Part shown: positions 22,604-30,565 of the stretch, one piece after another | Layout: each line of letters opens with the position of its first letter | Position numbering within the stretch: the stretch's first letter is position 1 | From: Clostridia bacterium | Lineage (GTDB): Bacteria; Bacillota; Clostridia; Peptostreptococcales; Anaerovoracaceae | Assembly (NCBI GenBank): GCA_024403005.1 | Contig: JAKSSQ010000001.1 | Location: 1-33,078 of the forward strand | Direction of reading: 5' to 3' | DNA: 33,078 nt | The notes under the pieces: generated by a model | Database searches by the model: none | The model's input: only the letters and a program-made list of their open reading frames with translations | Told to the model about the DNA's origin: nothing | Translations under genes and position numbers: made by a program

Positions 22604-23695
22604 ATGTACCCGCAGCTGGAGATTAATCTTGCAAAACTTCGCAGAAATGCAAAGGAAGTAGTCAGCCGCTGCACAGCGCAGGGTATAACTGTCGCTGCTG
22701 TAGTTAAGGGCTACTGGGCGGACCCGAGGATGGTCCGCGCCTATCTGGACGCCGGCGCAAAGCAGGTTGCTACGAGCCGCGTGAGCCAGATCAGGAAGAT
22801 GAAGGAGGCCGGAATCGACGATGTTCCGTTCCTTCTCCTTAGAGTTCCGCAGATGTGCGAACTGGAAGAAGTTGCAAAGTATGCAGATTATTCTCTCCAC
22901 AGCGACCTCTCGGTTTTACAGGAATACAACCGGGTCTGCGAAGAACTGGACGTCGTAAGAAACGTCATAGTTATGGCAGATCTGGGAGATTTACGTGAAG
23001 GATTCTGGGACAAGGACGAAATGGTGGATGCCTGCGTCTTTGTCGACAGAGGCCTGCACAATTTACATCTGGCAGGTATAGGTGTAAATCTGGGCTGCTA
23101 CGGAGCAATCCAGCCTACACCGGAAAAGATGCACGACCTGCTCGCCATTGCAGGCAGAGTGGAAGAGCGCATCGGAAGAAAGCTGGAATTCATTTCCGGC
23201 GGTGCTACGAGCACTTACACTATGGTTCACTGGGGCACACTGCCCGAAGGAATTAACCACCTCCGCATAGGCGAAGGAGTTATTCCTGCCTACGACCTGC
23301 CCTTCGACTGGGGCATTACGGACCTGCTGGACTACACAGACAGAGATATTTTCACTTTAAGAGCTCAGGTTCTTGAAGTTCGCACAAAACCCAGCTATCC
23401 CCAGGGCACTTTCTGCATCGACTGTTTCGGCGGAAAACCGACGTTTACAGACAGAGGCGAAAGAAAGAGAGCCCTCGTGGGAATTGGCAGGGCAGACGCG
23501 GGCAACGTTATGGATATTATGCCGAGAATGGAAGGCGTTGAAGTTCTCGGAGGCTCTTCGGACCACCTTATACTGGACGTGGAGGACTGCAAAACCGAGC
23601 TTAAGGCCGGCGATGTCCTCGAATTCGACATAAGGTATTCCGTTATGCTCCCCATAACAAACAGCCCGGATGTTGAAAAAATATACGTGGAATAA
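22604..23695 (+). CDS. orr: PLP-dependent amino acid racemase, ornithine racemase-like
   Basis: A 363-residue fold-type III PLP enzyme of the alanine racemase N-domain family. It begins MYPQLEINLAKLRRNA; the PLP lysine is K35 in AAVVKGYW. Further segments are VMADLGDLREG, GIGVNLGCYGA and FISGGATSTY. These are the pattern of ornithine racemase from amino-acid-fermenting clostridia rather than of cell-wall alanine racemase. The ATG at 22604 is chosen because it matches the family start and has AGAGGTGG just upstream; an in-frame GTG at 22595 lies inside that ribosome site. It lies in an operon with the acyl-CoA synthetase and a binding lipoprotein. The substrate (ornithine, alanine or another amino acid) is not certain. 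Confidence 0.82.
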   Translation: MYPQLEINLAKLRRNAKEVVSRCTAQGITVAAVVKGYWADPRMVRAYLDAGAKQVATSRVSQIRKMKEAGIDDVPFLLLRVPQMCELEEVAKYADYSLHSDLSVLQEYNRVCEELDVVRNVIVMADLGDLREGFWDKDEMVDACVFVDRGLHNLHLAGIGVNLGCYGAIQPTPEKMHDLLAIAGRVEERIGRKLEFISGGATSTYTMVHWGTLPEGINHLRIGEGVIPAYDLPFDWGITDLLDYTDRDIFTLRAQVLEVRTKPSYPQGTFCIDCFGGKPTFTDRGERKRALVGIGRADAGNVMDIMPRMEGVEVLGGSSDHLILDVEDCKTELKAGDVLEFDIRYSVMLPITNSPDVEKIYVE

Positions 23696-24885
23696 TGCAG
23701 AAATTAAAGAAAACCGCAGCGCTGCTTATGGCTCTGGTATTTGCCCTTGCCATGACAGGCTGTACGACTTACGATAACTTCCGCCATGCCTTCTTCGAAG
23801 AAGACCACCAGGACATGGAAGTTATAAAAATAGGCGTGTTTGAACCGCTCACCGGCACGGATGCGGCTGCAGCTGCAGACGAGGTGAGGGGCATGGAACT
23901 GGCTCACGAGCTGTTCCCCGAGATTGAAAACGCCAAAATAGAATTTATATACGGAGATAACCAGTCCGACGTGGAAATGGCAAGAACAGTGGCTCAGCAG
24001 CTGGTAGACCAGGGCGCAAACCTGGTGCTCGGCAGCTATAGAAGCACTCTGTCCCTTGCGGGCAGCGACATTTTCGAAGCTGCTTCCGTGCCTGTAATCT
24101 GCGCGACCTGCACAAATCCGCTGGTGACCCAGACTAACGAATTCTACTTCAGAGTCTGCTTTATCGATGCCTACCAGGGCATAAGCGCTGCAAAGTACAT
24201 TACGGATTACCTGGGCAGAACCAGTGCGGCCTGCCTTAAGAAATCCGGCGACGACTTTGCCAACGCAATGATCGAGCAGTTCCAGAAGCAGATGGAAAAG
24301 ACCTGCGGCCCCGGCAGCGTTGTTGTGGTGGAATATCCTGCAAACACAGAGGATATTACCCCTTATCTGAACCGCATCCGCGCTGCAGGAATGGACTGCG
24401 TGTTCTTCCCCAGCACTTCTGCAGACGGAAGCAATGTGCTTTCCGATGCGGAAATTTTCGGATTTAACTGGGTCGGCTGCTCCAAGTGGGCAGATATCGC
24501 AAGCTACAACAGCGATTTCACCGAATCCATGGGTTGGTTCAGCAGAATTACCTACGTACAGGACTTCGATATCGATTCCCAGCTTACGTCCATGACGGAG
24601 CAGTTTATCGATGCCTACAAGGCTAAGTACGGCGAAAACGAGACTCCCAGCGAAAGCTGCGCCCTCGGTTTCGATGCGTACCTGCTTGCCCTGCAGGGTC
24701 TTCGCGACAGCGCCGGCACCACAGACGGTGTCATCATTACAGCCAAGTTAAAGAACGTCCGCGGCCTGGAAGGCGCCACCGGTGTTATAACCATGAACTC
24801 CCAGGGTGACCCAACCAAAGACGTTGTTATAGAAGCAATAACTAGTGAAGGCTCCAAAGCCGTATTCACTGCATCCCCGAACTAA
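23695..24885 (+). CDS. Branched-chain amino acid-type substrate-binding lipoprotein
   Basis: A 396-residue extracytoplasmic binding protein of the LivJ/Peripla_BP_6 family. A signal peptide ends in AMTGC, with C23 as the lipidated residue. The mature part starts IKIGVFEPLTGTDAAA, typical of these receptors, and ends in a domain with GFDAYLLAL. It probably binds an amino acid or related small molecule for uptake or sensing. No permease or ATPase gene is next to it, so it is an orphan receptor. It is joined to the racemase-like gene by a TAATG overlap, suggesting the ligand could be the racemase's substrate or product (inference). Confidence 0.88.
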   Translation: MQKLKKTAALLMALVFALAMTGCTTYDNFRHAFFEEDHQDMEVIKIGVFEPLTGTDAAAAADEVRGMELAHELFPEIENAKIEFIYGDNQSDVEMARTVAQQLVDQGANLVLGSYRSTLSLAGSDIFEAASVPVICATCTNPLVTQTNEFYFRVCFIDAYQGISAAKYITDYLGRTSAACLKKSGDDFANAMIEQFQKQMEKTCGPGSVVVVEYPANTEDITPYLNRIRAAGMDCVFFPSTSADGSNVLSDAEIFGFNWVGCSKWADIASYNSDFTESMGWFSRITYVQDFDIDSQLTSMTEQFIDAYKAKYGENETPSESCALGFDAYLLALQGLRDSAGTTDGVIITAKLKNVRGLEGATGVITMNSQGDPTKDVVIEAITSEGSKAVFTASPN

Positions 24886-24900
24886 TAAAGGAGAATTAAA

Positions 24901-25128
24901 ATGACAGAACAGATTAAGAGCGCACTTGAACAGATTCGTCCCTTCCTGCAGAGAGACGGCGGCGACGTACAGTTCGTTGAATATGCAGACGGTATCGTTA
25001 AGGTACTCCTCGAAGGCCACTGCGCAGGCTGCCCCCACGCTCAGGCTACAGTAAAGGGCGGAATTGAAACAATGCTTAAGGAACAGTTCCCCGAAATCGT
25101 TGCAGTAGAAGCAGTTAACCAGTATTAA
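24901..25128 (+). CDS. NifU-like C-terminal domain Fe-S scaffold
   Basis: A 75-residue protein equal to the NifU C-terminal (Nfu) domain alone. It has the conserved CAGCPHAQATVKGGIE, with C41 and C44 as cluster ligands. Such proteins carry or transfer [4Fe-4S] clusters. AAAGGAG precedes the ATG. It follows the binding protein by 15 nt and precedes the CapA-like gene by 8 nt. The Suf genes at 2.6-4.3 kb are the likely source of its clusters (inference). Confidence 0.92.
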   Translation: MTEQIKSALEQIRPFLQRDGGDVQFVEYADGIVKVLLEGHCAGCPHAQATVKGGIETMLKEQFPEIVAVEAVNQY

Positions 25129-25136
25129 TTTTTAAA

Positions 25137-26594
25137 ATGACCGAACCTCGTACAAGATCAAGATCCGAAGAAAGAAAGGCTGCAAGAGCCAGAAAGAAGA
25201 GAATCCGCGTAAACTGGATGCGCATGAGCTGCGCTCTGCTCGTCCTGTTTGCACTTATTTTTGCAGGCCTCCTGTTCTGGCCCATCAGTGCGACCGAAGA
25301 ACCGGAAATCATAGAAGAACCGGAAGTTATCGAACCCATCCATCTTTCCTTAAGATGCGCAGGGGACATTATGTGCCACAAGCCTCAGCTTAATGCTGCC
25401 TACGACAGTGCGTCCCAGTCCTATAAATTCGACGAAGACTACAAGTACGTAGCTCCTTATATTCAGGAAGCAGACCTGGCTCTGGCAAACGTTGAAACCA
25501 CATTCAGGGGCGACGGAAATTATAAGGGATATCCCATATTCAATGCTCCCGAATCTCTGGCATCCGCAATTAAGAATGCGGGCTTTGACGTTGCGTTCAC
25601 ATCCAACAACCACATGATCGACACAGGCATGGCCGGTGTTCAGAACACTATCGATGTCCTCCGCAAGTACGGTCTTACTACAGTTGGGTCACGCCACGAA
25701 GGCGAAAACAGATCCGCTATCGTAGATGTTAACGGAGTTAAGGTCGGTATCGTCGCATATACCTACGAATCTCCCATCGTTAACGGTTACAGAACCATTA
25801 ACGGCAACTACATCCCCAAGGGCGGAAACGACCTGATCAATTCCTTCAGAAGCGACTCCAGGCTGGCCTACGCCATCGACGAAGACCGCGCTGCCATCGC
25901 ATCTGAAATCCAGTGGTGCAGAAATAACGGCGCTCAGATCGTTGTTACTTACTTCCACTGGGGCATTGAATACCAGAGAAAGCAGTCCGACAGCGAAATT
26001 AAGATGGCTCAGTTTGCTGCAGACGCAGGTGCAGACATTATCTTTGCGTCTCACCCCCATCTGCTGCAGGGCATCGACAAGTTCGAAATCCAGGTTAAGT
26101 ATCCCGAACCTGAACCCGAACCCGAGCCGGAAATCGTAGAAGAACCGAAGGATCCCTTCGTAATCCGTCTGCGCAAGCTCTTCGGCTTAATTAAGGAACC
26201 TGAACCCGAACCGGAACCTGAACCCGAACCCAAGCCCGAATACTGGACAAAGGTTGTTCCCGTATTCTATTCCATGGGCAACTTTATCTCCAACCAGCGT
26301 ATCGAAACTTTAAGCGATTACACAGCTAACGCAAGATATACAGAGCAGGGCATGCTGGCATGTGTAGATCTGGATTACAATCCGGAAACTCTGGAAATCT
26401 CCAACGTTGTAATCAAGTGCATCCCGACCTGGGTGGAAAAGTACAACAAGAACGGTAAAACTACTTACTACATAATTCCCCTTGCAGGCGATTTCGAAAA
26501 CAACCCTGAACTCAATGCAAGCGGACACGTTAATAGAGCAAAGAATGCGCGCCAGGACGTTATCGATCTTGTAGGCGCAGAATATGTCTACTAA
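25137..26594 (+). CDS. CapA-family (poly-gamma-glutamate synthesis-like) membrane-anchored protein
   Basis: A 485-residue protein. A very basic N terminus (1-26) is followed by one membrane helix (about 30-51), an acidic linker with EPE repeats, and an extracytoplasmic PGA_cap domain of the metallophosphatase fold. Domain motifs are AGDIMCHKPQL, NVETTF, NNHMIDTG, TYFHWGIEY and SHPHLLQG, with SMGNF near the end. Between the HPHLLQG and SMGNF motifs the domain is split by an insert of about 60 residues. The insert holds two Pro-Glu dipeptide runs (26103-26132 and 26200-26237) around a short basic amphipathic segment. CapA proteins act in capsule or poly-gamma-glutamate handling, but no capBC genes are nearby. 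There is no Shine-Dalgarno sequence before the ATG; coupling to the nifU-like gene eight bases upstream is likely. Confidence 0.85.
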   Translation: MTEPRTRSRSEERKAARARKKRIRVNWMRMSCALLVLFALIFAGLLFWPISATEEPEIIEEPEVIEPIHLSLRCAGDIMCHKPQLNAAYDSASQSYKFDEDYKYVAPYIQEADLALANVETTFRGDGNYKGYPIFNAPESLASAIKNAGFDVAFTSNNHMIDTGMAGVQNTIDVLRKYGLTTVGSRHEGENRSAIVDVNGVKVGIVAYTYESPIVNGYRTINGNYIPKGGNDLINSFRSDSRLAYAIDEDRAAIASEIQWCRNNGAQIVVTYFHWGIEYQRKQSDSEIKMAQFAADAGADIIFASHPHLLQGIDKFEIQVKYPEPEPEPEPEIVEEPKDPFVIRLRKLFGLIKEPEPEPEPEPEPKPEYWTKVVPVFYSMGNFISNQRIETLSDYTANARYTEQGMLACVDLDYNPETLEISNVVIKCIPTWVEKYNKNGKTTYYIIPLAGDFENNPELNASGHVNRAKNARQDVIDLVGAEYVY

Positions 26595-27076
26595 TGGATA
26601 TCAGATTTGAAGTTGCAAAAAAACTGGCTAAACCGGCGCCCAAAGCCCCCGGCATTACGCTGCGGAGCATTAAAGGCCCCGGCGAGGACGGCGTCTGCTC
26701 CATGATAATAATGGCGGGCGATTATAAGCCTGTGCGCGAAAGCGCAGCTGCATTTAAGATGCTTAAAGGCTGCAATCTGGCCTGCAGGTCCAGAGGACGC
26801 AGCCTGGAGATCTACGCGGAGGGCGAGGACTGCATATATACGATTATGGAGTTCGGTCTGGGCTTGAGCTTCAACAGCGAAGACGCCATGGAGGTCATAG
26901 ATTTCTTTGCAAAGAATGTGGCCGGCACGGAGCTTAAGGCGGAAGCGATCGACATGACTACGGAAGATCTTAAGCTTTCCTGCATAGTTTCCGCTGCGGA
27001 CGACTGCGACAAAGAAGCTGTCTATTCCGCCTATGCGGCCGCTGCAGGGCGCTACGACATGGGAATTATAAAATAA
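26594..27076 (+). CDS. Hypothetical protein, 160 residues
   Basis: Not recognised. The ATG overlaps the CapA-like stop codon (TAATG), so it is translated with that gene. The protein is soluble, mixed alpha/beta in appearance, with five cysteines (in GVCSM, GCNLACRS, EDCIY and others), no membrane segment and no signal peptide. A strong terminator follows. Codon use is weaker and more GC-rich than in nearby highly expressed genes, suggesting low expression. Being last in the operon, it could modify or regulate the CapA-like protein, but nothing in the sequence shows this. Confidence 0.75.
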   Translation: MDIRFEVAKKLAKPAPKAPGITLRSIKGPGEDGVCSMIIMAGDYKPVRESAAAFKMLKGCNLACRSRGRSLEIYAEGEDCIYTIMEFGLGLSFNSEDAMEVIDFFAKNVAGTELKAEAIDMTTEDLKLSCIVSAADDCDKEAVYSAYAAAAGRYDMGIIK

Positions 27077-27093
27077 TTTGTCAAAATTGATGC

Positions 27094-27147
27094 AAATCAG
27101 CCTTTTGGACAGGTTTTAGGGCCTGAACCAACGGGCTGATTTTTTTA
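27094..27147 (+). terminator. Rho-independent terminator after the CapA/hypothetical operon
   Basis: AAATCAGCC (27094-27102) pairs with GGCTGATTT (27134-27142), followed by a T run to 27147. The loop holds an inner CAGG...CCTG hairpin, so the terminator is branched. Confidence 0.88.
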
Positions 27148-27150
27148 TAT

Positions 27151-27316
27151 CTTTATGCATAAAGGGTTAAATATGCAGAAAAACCGCGAATATTTGCAAA
27201 ATTTAATGCATTGGAATGTATAAATGAAACACCTGGCTGCGTGTGCGTCCTTTCAGCCCTGCGGGCTGATGGGGTCACTGCCCGAAACCCCTTATATTGC
27301 AAGGGATTCGGGGTTT
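27151..27316. other. Non-coding stretch with palindromes upstream of the S10 operon
   Basis: No gene is supported in 27148-27317. It holds a perfect 14-bp palindrome, CTTTATGCATAAAG (27151-27164); a hairpin TCAGCCC-TGC-GGGCTGA (27253-27269); and a longer one, CCCGAA (27281-27286) with TTCGGG (27307-27312) around CCCTT/AAGGG (27289-27293 and 27301-27305). A weak promoter-like pair, TTGCAA (27194-27199) and TATAAA (27219-27224), has a 19-bp spacer. None of the hairpins is followed by a T tract. It could encode a small RNA or be binding sites; nothing decides it. Confidence 0.4.
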
Positions 27317-27317
27317 G

Positions 27318-27386
27318 AAAAAATTTCAGAAAAATTGAAAAATCTTTCAAAAAACACTTGAAAGTATTCATGGAGTGTTGTATATT
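27318..27386 (+). promoter_or_regulatory. Strong promoter of the S10 operon with phased A-tracts
   Basis: TTGAAA at 27358-27363, a 17-bp spacer, and TATATT at 27381-27386. Upstream lie four A-tracts at 27318-27323, 27330-27334, 27338-27342 and 27349-27354, spaced near one helical turn, as in UP elements and bent DNA of ribosomal promoters. The transcription start is predicted near 27393, giving a leader of about 320 nt. Confidence 0.8.
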
Positions 27387-27392
27387 AATAGG

Positions 27393-27712
27393 GCTTGCTT
27401 TGGGCGGGTAAATGGTTGAAAAAACCTTCCGACCCAGCGTAGAAGCAGAAAGTTGCAGAGCTATCTGGTAATTTCTGCCGAGAATTGTCAGGCCTTCCGA
27501 GCCTGGCGAAGGAGTTCTCGCATTTTTGCTTTGAGTAGAAATTCAGGAAACACACGGTAGCGTGTACCGAAAGGACGCAAAGCTGGGAAACCTTGAAAAT
27601 TCAAGGCAAGACGCAAGAAAAACCGTCACACAGATATAGCGAAAATGTGTGAAAAGACAAACGGTGAAGACGGAATTCACCAAGCAAACACTAGAAAGGA
27701 ATTTTAAACACA
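27393..27712 (+). ncRNA. Long structured 5' leader of the S10 operon
   Basis: About 320 nt without an open frame lie between the promoter and rpsJ. Successive stems include GCAGAAA/TTTCTGC (27445-27451, 27472-27478); CGAGAA/TTCTCG (27479-27484, 27515-27520) enclosing CAGGC/GCCTG; CCTTGA/TCAAGG (27591-27596, 27601-27606); CACACA/TGTGTG (27627-27632, 27646-27651) inside ACCGT/ACGGT (27622-27626, 27661-27665); and GGTGAA/TTCACC (27663-27668, 27676-27681). Around 27552-27578 three hairpins exclude each other, one with a GAAA loop. The element GGACGCAAAGC (27573-27583) recalls the c-di-GMP-I riboswitch core, but the flanks do not match. A regulatory leader, for instance for ribosomal protein autoregulation, is the best reading. 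The class is unknown. Confidence 0.65.
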
Positions 27713-28021
27713 ATGAGTAGTCAGAAAATCAGAGTAAGACTCAAGGCTTATGACCACAAGGCTTTAGACCAGTCCGCAGAAAGAATTGTTGAGACTGCAA
27801 AGAAGACAGGCGCAGAAGTTAGCGGCCCCATCCCCCTTCCCACAGAAAAGCAGGTGGTTACAATCCTGAGAGCTGTTCACAAGTATAAGGACAGCAGAGA
27901 ACAGTTCGAACAGAGAACTCACAAGAGACTCATCGATATCCTGAACCCGACAGCAAAGACAATCGACGCTCTCACAAAGCTCGACATGCCCGCAGGCGTA
28001 GATATCGAAATTAAACTGTAA
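27713..28021 (+). CDS. rpsJ: 30S ribosomal protein S10
   Basis: 102 residues, normal length. KIRVRLKAYDHKALDQSAE and GPIPLPTEK are conserved S10 segments. S10 is part of the 30S head and also acts as NusE in antitermination. First gene of the operon; its ribosome site AGAAAGGA is weaker and farther from the ATG (12 bases) than those of the genes behind it, next to leader hairpins that could control access. Confidence 0.98.
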   Translation: MSSQKIRVRLKAYDHKALDQSAERIVETAKKTGAEVSGPIPLPTEKQVVTILRAVHKYKDSREQFEQRTHKRLIDILNPTAKTIDALTKLDMPAGVDIEIKL

Positions 28022-28124
28022 GTACTAGAGTAACGATAGATTACTAATGTGCTTAGAATGATTGCCGTTGATGAGCAATAAAGCTTCAGACGACAATCCG
28101 CTGTAAGAACTTAGGAGGAAAAAC

Positions 28125-28757
28125 ATGAAAGGCATCTTAGGTAAGAAGATCGGTATGACACAGATCTTCTCCGAAGCAGGAGAAATGATTCCTGTAACAG
28201 TCATTGAAGCCGGCCCCTGCGTGGTAACCCAGCTCAAGACTGAAGAAACCGACGGCTACAAGGCTGTACAGATGGGTTTCGAAGACCAGAAGGAACAGAG
28301 ACTGACAAAGCCCGCTAAGGGACACTTCGCAAAGGCAAACGTTGCCTGCAAGAAGTATGTCGGCGAATTCAGACTGGCAGAAGAAGAAAACTACGAACTT
28401 GGCCAGACAATCACAGCAGCAGACTTCGAAGAAGGCGCTAAGCTGGACATCACAGGCACTTCCAAGGGTAAGGGAACTCAGGGTAACATCAAGAGACACC
28501 ACCACAGAAGAGGACCTATGAGCCACGGTTCCAAGCACAAGAGACTCCCCGGTGGTCTCGCAGCTGCTACATATCCTTCCAGAGTATTCCTTGGAAACAA
28601 GGCTCCCGGAAGAATGGGCAGAGATACAGTAACAATGCAGAACTTAGAACTTGTTAAGGTAATCGCAGACAGAAACCTGATGCTCGTTAAGGGCGCTGTT
28701 CCCGGAAACAAGGGCGGACTTCTCCGCATCAAGTATGCAGTTAAGGGACAGAAATAA
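28125..28757 (+). CDS. rplC: 50S ribosomal protein L3
   Basis: 210 residues. It starts MKGILGKKIGMTQIF and holds the GPMSHGSKHKRLPGG loop that reaches the peptidyl transferase centre. L3 is an early assembly protein of the large subunit. A 103-bp spacer separates it from rpsJ, the longest inside this operon; it contains only a weak GATTG/CAATC pairing and no clear promoter. AGGAGG precedes the ATG. Confidence 0.98.
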   Translation: MKGILGKKIGMTQIFSEAGEMIPVTVIEAGPCVVTQLKTEETDGYKAVQMGFEDQKEQRLTKPAKGHFAKANVACKKYVGEFRLAEEENYELGQTITAADFEEGAKLDITGTSKGKGTQGNIKRHHHRRGPMSHGSKHKRLPGGLAAATYPSRVFLGNKAPGRMGRDTVTMQNLELVKVIADRNLMLVKGAVPGNKGGLLRIKYAVKGQK

Positions 28758-28781
28758 CGAGGTTAGAAAGGAGGAAGTCAA

Positions 28782-29405
28782 ATGGCAAAAGTTACTATGT
28801 TAACAATGGCTGGTGCTGAAGCAGGCGTTATCGAACTGAACGACGCTATCTTCGGAATCGAGCCCAACGAATACGCAGTACATGCAATTATCAAAAACTA
28901 CCTGGCTAACCAGAGACAGGGCACACAGTCCGCTAAGACAAGAGGCGATGTTCGCGGAGGCGGCAGAAAGCCTTTCAGACAGAAGGGTACAGGTCGTCAC
29001 AGACAGGGTTCCACAACAGATCCTTCCCAGATCGGTGGTGGCGTAGTATTCGCACCCAAGCCCAGAAGCTACAGATACACAGTTCCCAAGAAGCTTAAGA
29101 GACTGGCAATGCTCTCCGCTCTCTCTTCCAAGGTTGCTGAAAACGAAATCATCGTTCTCGACAAGCTGGAAATGAGCGAACCCAAGACAAAGGAAATGAT
29201 CAAGGTTCTCGAAGCTGTAAAGGCTGGCAAGAAGTCCCTGATCGTAACAGCTGCTAACGATACAAACGTAATCAAGAGCGCTGCTAACATCCCTGGCGTT
29301 ACAACAACAACAGTTGGCCAGATGAACGTATACGAAATCATCAACCATGTAAGCTTCATCATCACAAAGGATGCTGTAGCTAAGCTCGAGGAGGTATATG
29401 CATAA
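28782..29405 (+). CDS. rplD: 50S ribosomal protein L4
   Basis: 207 residues, with the extended loop RGGGRKPFRQKGTGRHRQGS that lines the exit tunnel. In gammaproteobacteria L4 represses its own operon through the S10 leader; whether it does so here with the long leader at 27393-27712 is open. Its stop codon overlaps the rplW start (TAATG). Confidence 0.98.
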   Translation: MAKVTMLTMAGAEAGVIELNDAIFGIEPNEYAVHAIIKNYLANQRQGTQSAKTRGDVRGGGRKPFRQKGTGRHRQGSTTDPSQIGGGVVFAPKPRSYRYTVPKKLKRLAMLSALSSKVAENEIIVLDKLEMSEPKTKEMIKVLEAVKAGKKSLIVTAANDTNVIKSAANIPGVTTTTVGQMNVYEIINHVSFIITKDAVAKLEEVYA

Positions 29406-29695
29406 TGAGAACTCCTTATGACGTAATTATCACACCCGTTATCTCTGAAAAGAGCATGGACGACGCTGCTGATAAGAAGTACACATTCAAGGTTGCTAAG
29501 GATGCAACAAAGCCCGAAATCAAGGCTGCTGTAGAAGAAGCTTTCGGCGTATCCGTAGTAAAGGTAAACGTAAGCAATTACGACGGCAAAGTTAAGAGAC
29601 AAGGAAAGTATGTTGGCAGAACAGCTTCTTACAAGAAGGCTATCGTAACACTCTCCGAATCCAGCAAGACAATCGAGTTCTTCGAAGGACTCTAA
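29405..29695 (+). CDS. rplW: 50S ribosomal protein L23
   Basis: 96 residues, starting MRTPYDVIITPVISEKS, typical of L23. It lies at the tunnel exit and docks trigger factor and signal recognition particle. Translation is coupled to rplD by the one-base overlap, with GAGGTATAT in the end of rplD as ribosome site. Confidence 0.98.
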   Translation: MRTPYDVIITPVISEKSMDDAADKKYTFKVAKDATKPEIKAAVEEAFGVSVVKVNVSNYDGKVKRQGKYVGRTASYKKAIVTLSESSKTIEFFEGL

Positions 29696-29713
29696 AGTAG
29701 GAGGAATTAAACA

Positions 29714-30547
29714 ATGGGTATTAAAAAGTATAAGCCGACTACTCCGGGTTTAAGAGGAATGACAGTCTCCACATTCGAAGAGATCACAACATCCACTCCG
29801 GAAAAGTCCCTGACATACACATTAAAGAAGAATGCAGGACGTAACAACAGAGGCTGCATCACCGTTAGACATCAGGGCGGTGGTTACAGAAGAAAGTACA
29901 GAGTTATCGACTTCAAGAGAAACAAGGACGATATCGCTGCTACAGTAAAGACTATTGAATACGATCCTAACAGAACAGCTAATATCGCACTGGTTTGCTA
30001 CGCAGACGGTGAAAAGAGATACATCATCGCTCCCAACGGACTCAAGGTTGGCGACGTTCTCTTCTCCGGCGCAGCTGCTGACATCAAGGTTGGCAACGCA
30101 CTGCCCCTCGCAAACATTCCTGTAGGTACAATCATCCACAACATCGAACTCAAGCCTGGCAAGGGCGCTCAGCTCTGCAGAGCAGCTGGTAACGGTGCTC
30201 AGCTCATGGCTAAGGAAGGTGCTTACGCTCAGGTAAGACTCCCGTCCGGCGAAGTTAGAAAGATTGCTATGAACTGCAGAGCAACTATCGGCGAAGTTGG
30301 CAACATCGACCACGAACTGATTTCCATCGGTAAGGCAGGAAGAAAGAGACACATGGGTATCCGCCCGACAGTACGCGGTTCCGTAATGAACCCGAACGAT
30401 CACCCCCACGGCGGCGGCGAAGGCAAGGCACCCGTTGGTCGTCCTGGTCCTGTTACTCCCTGGGGTAAGCCTGCTCTTGGTTACAAGACAAGAAAGAAGA
30501 ACAAGGCTTCTAACCAGTACATCGTTAAGAGAAGAAATCAGAAGTAG
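29714..30547 (+). CDS. rplB: 50S ribosomal protein L2
   Basis: 277 residues, normal length. It starts MGIKKYKPTTPGLRGMT and contains the conserved MNPNDHPHGGGEGK segment, with the His needed near the peptidyl transferase centre. GTAGGAGG precedes the ATG. Confidence 0.98.
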   Translation: MGIKKYKPTTPGLRGMTVSTFEEITTSTPEKSLTYTLKKNAGRNNRGCITVRHQGGGYRRKYRVIDFKRNKDDIAATVKTIEYDPNRTANIALVCYADGEKRYIIAPNGLKVGDVLFSGAAADIKVGNALPLANIPVGTIIHNIELKPGKGAQLCRAAGNGAQLMAKEGAYAQVRLPSGEVRKIAMNCRATIGEVGNIDHELISIGKAGRKRHMGIRPTVRGSVMNPNDHPHGGGEGKAPVGRPGPVTPWGKPALGYKTRKKNKASNQYIVKRRNQK

Positions 30548-30565
30548 TTGAAGGAGGACACATAA

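Noticed and set aside
26103..26237. Repeat array or CRISPR-like element
   Set aside because: The repeats are in-frame Pro-Glu codons inside the CapA-like gene, without unique spacers of regular length.
27153..27371. 72-codon minus-strand open frame upstream of the S10 operon
   Set aside because: It covers promoter A-tracts and hairpins, has no ribosome site and no coding character.
27541..27620. c-di-GMP-I (GEMM-I) riboswitch call for the S10 leader
   Set aside because: GGACGCAAAGC and a GAAA loop are present. The GCAAACC segment before the loop, the GGGTCTAA segment after it and the 3' GATAGCCAG..TTGCCG half are not found in the right order. It is kept only as a partial resemblance.
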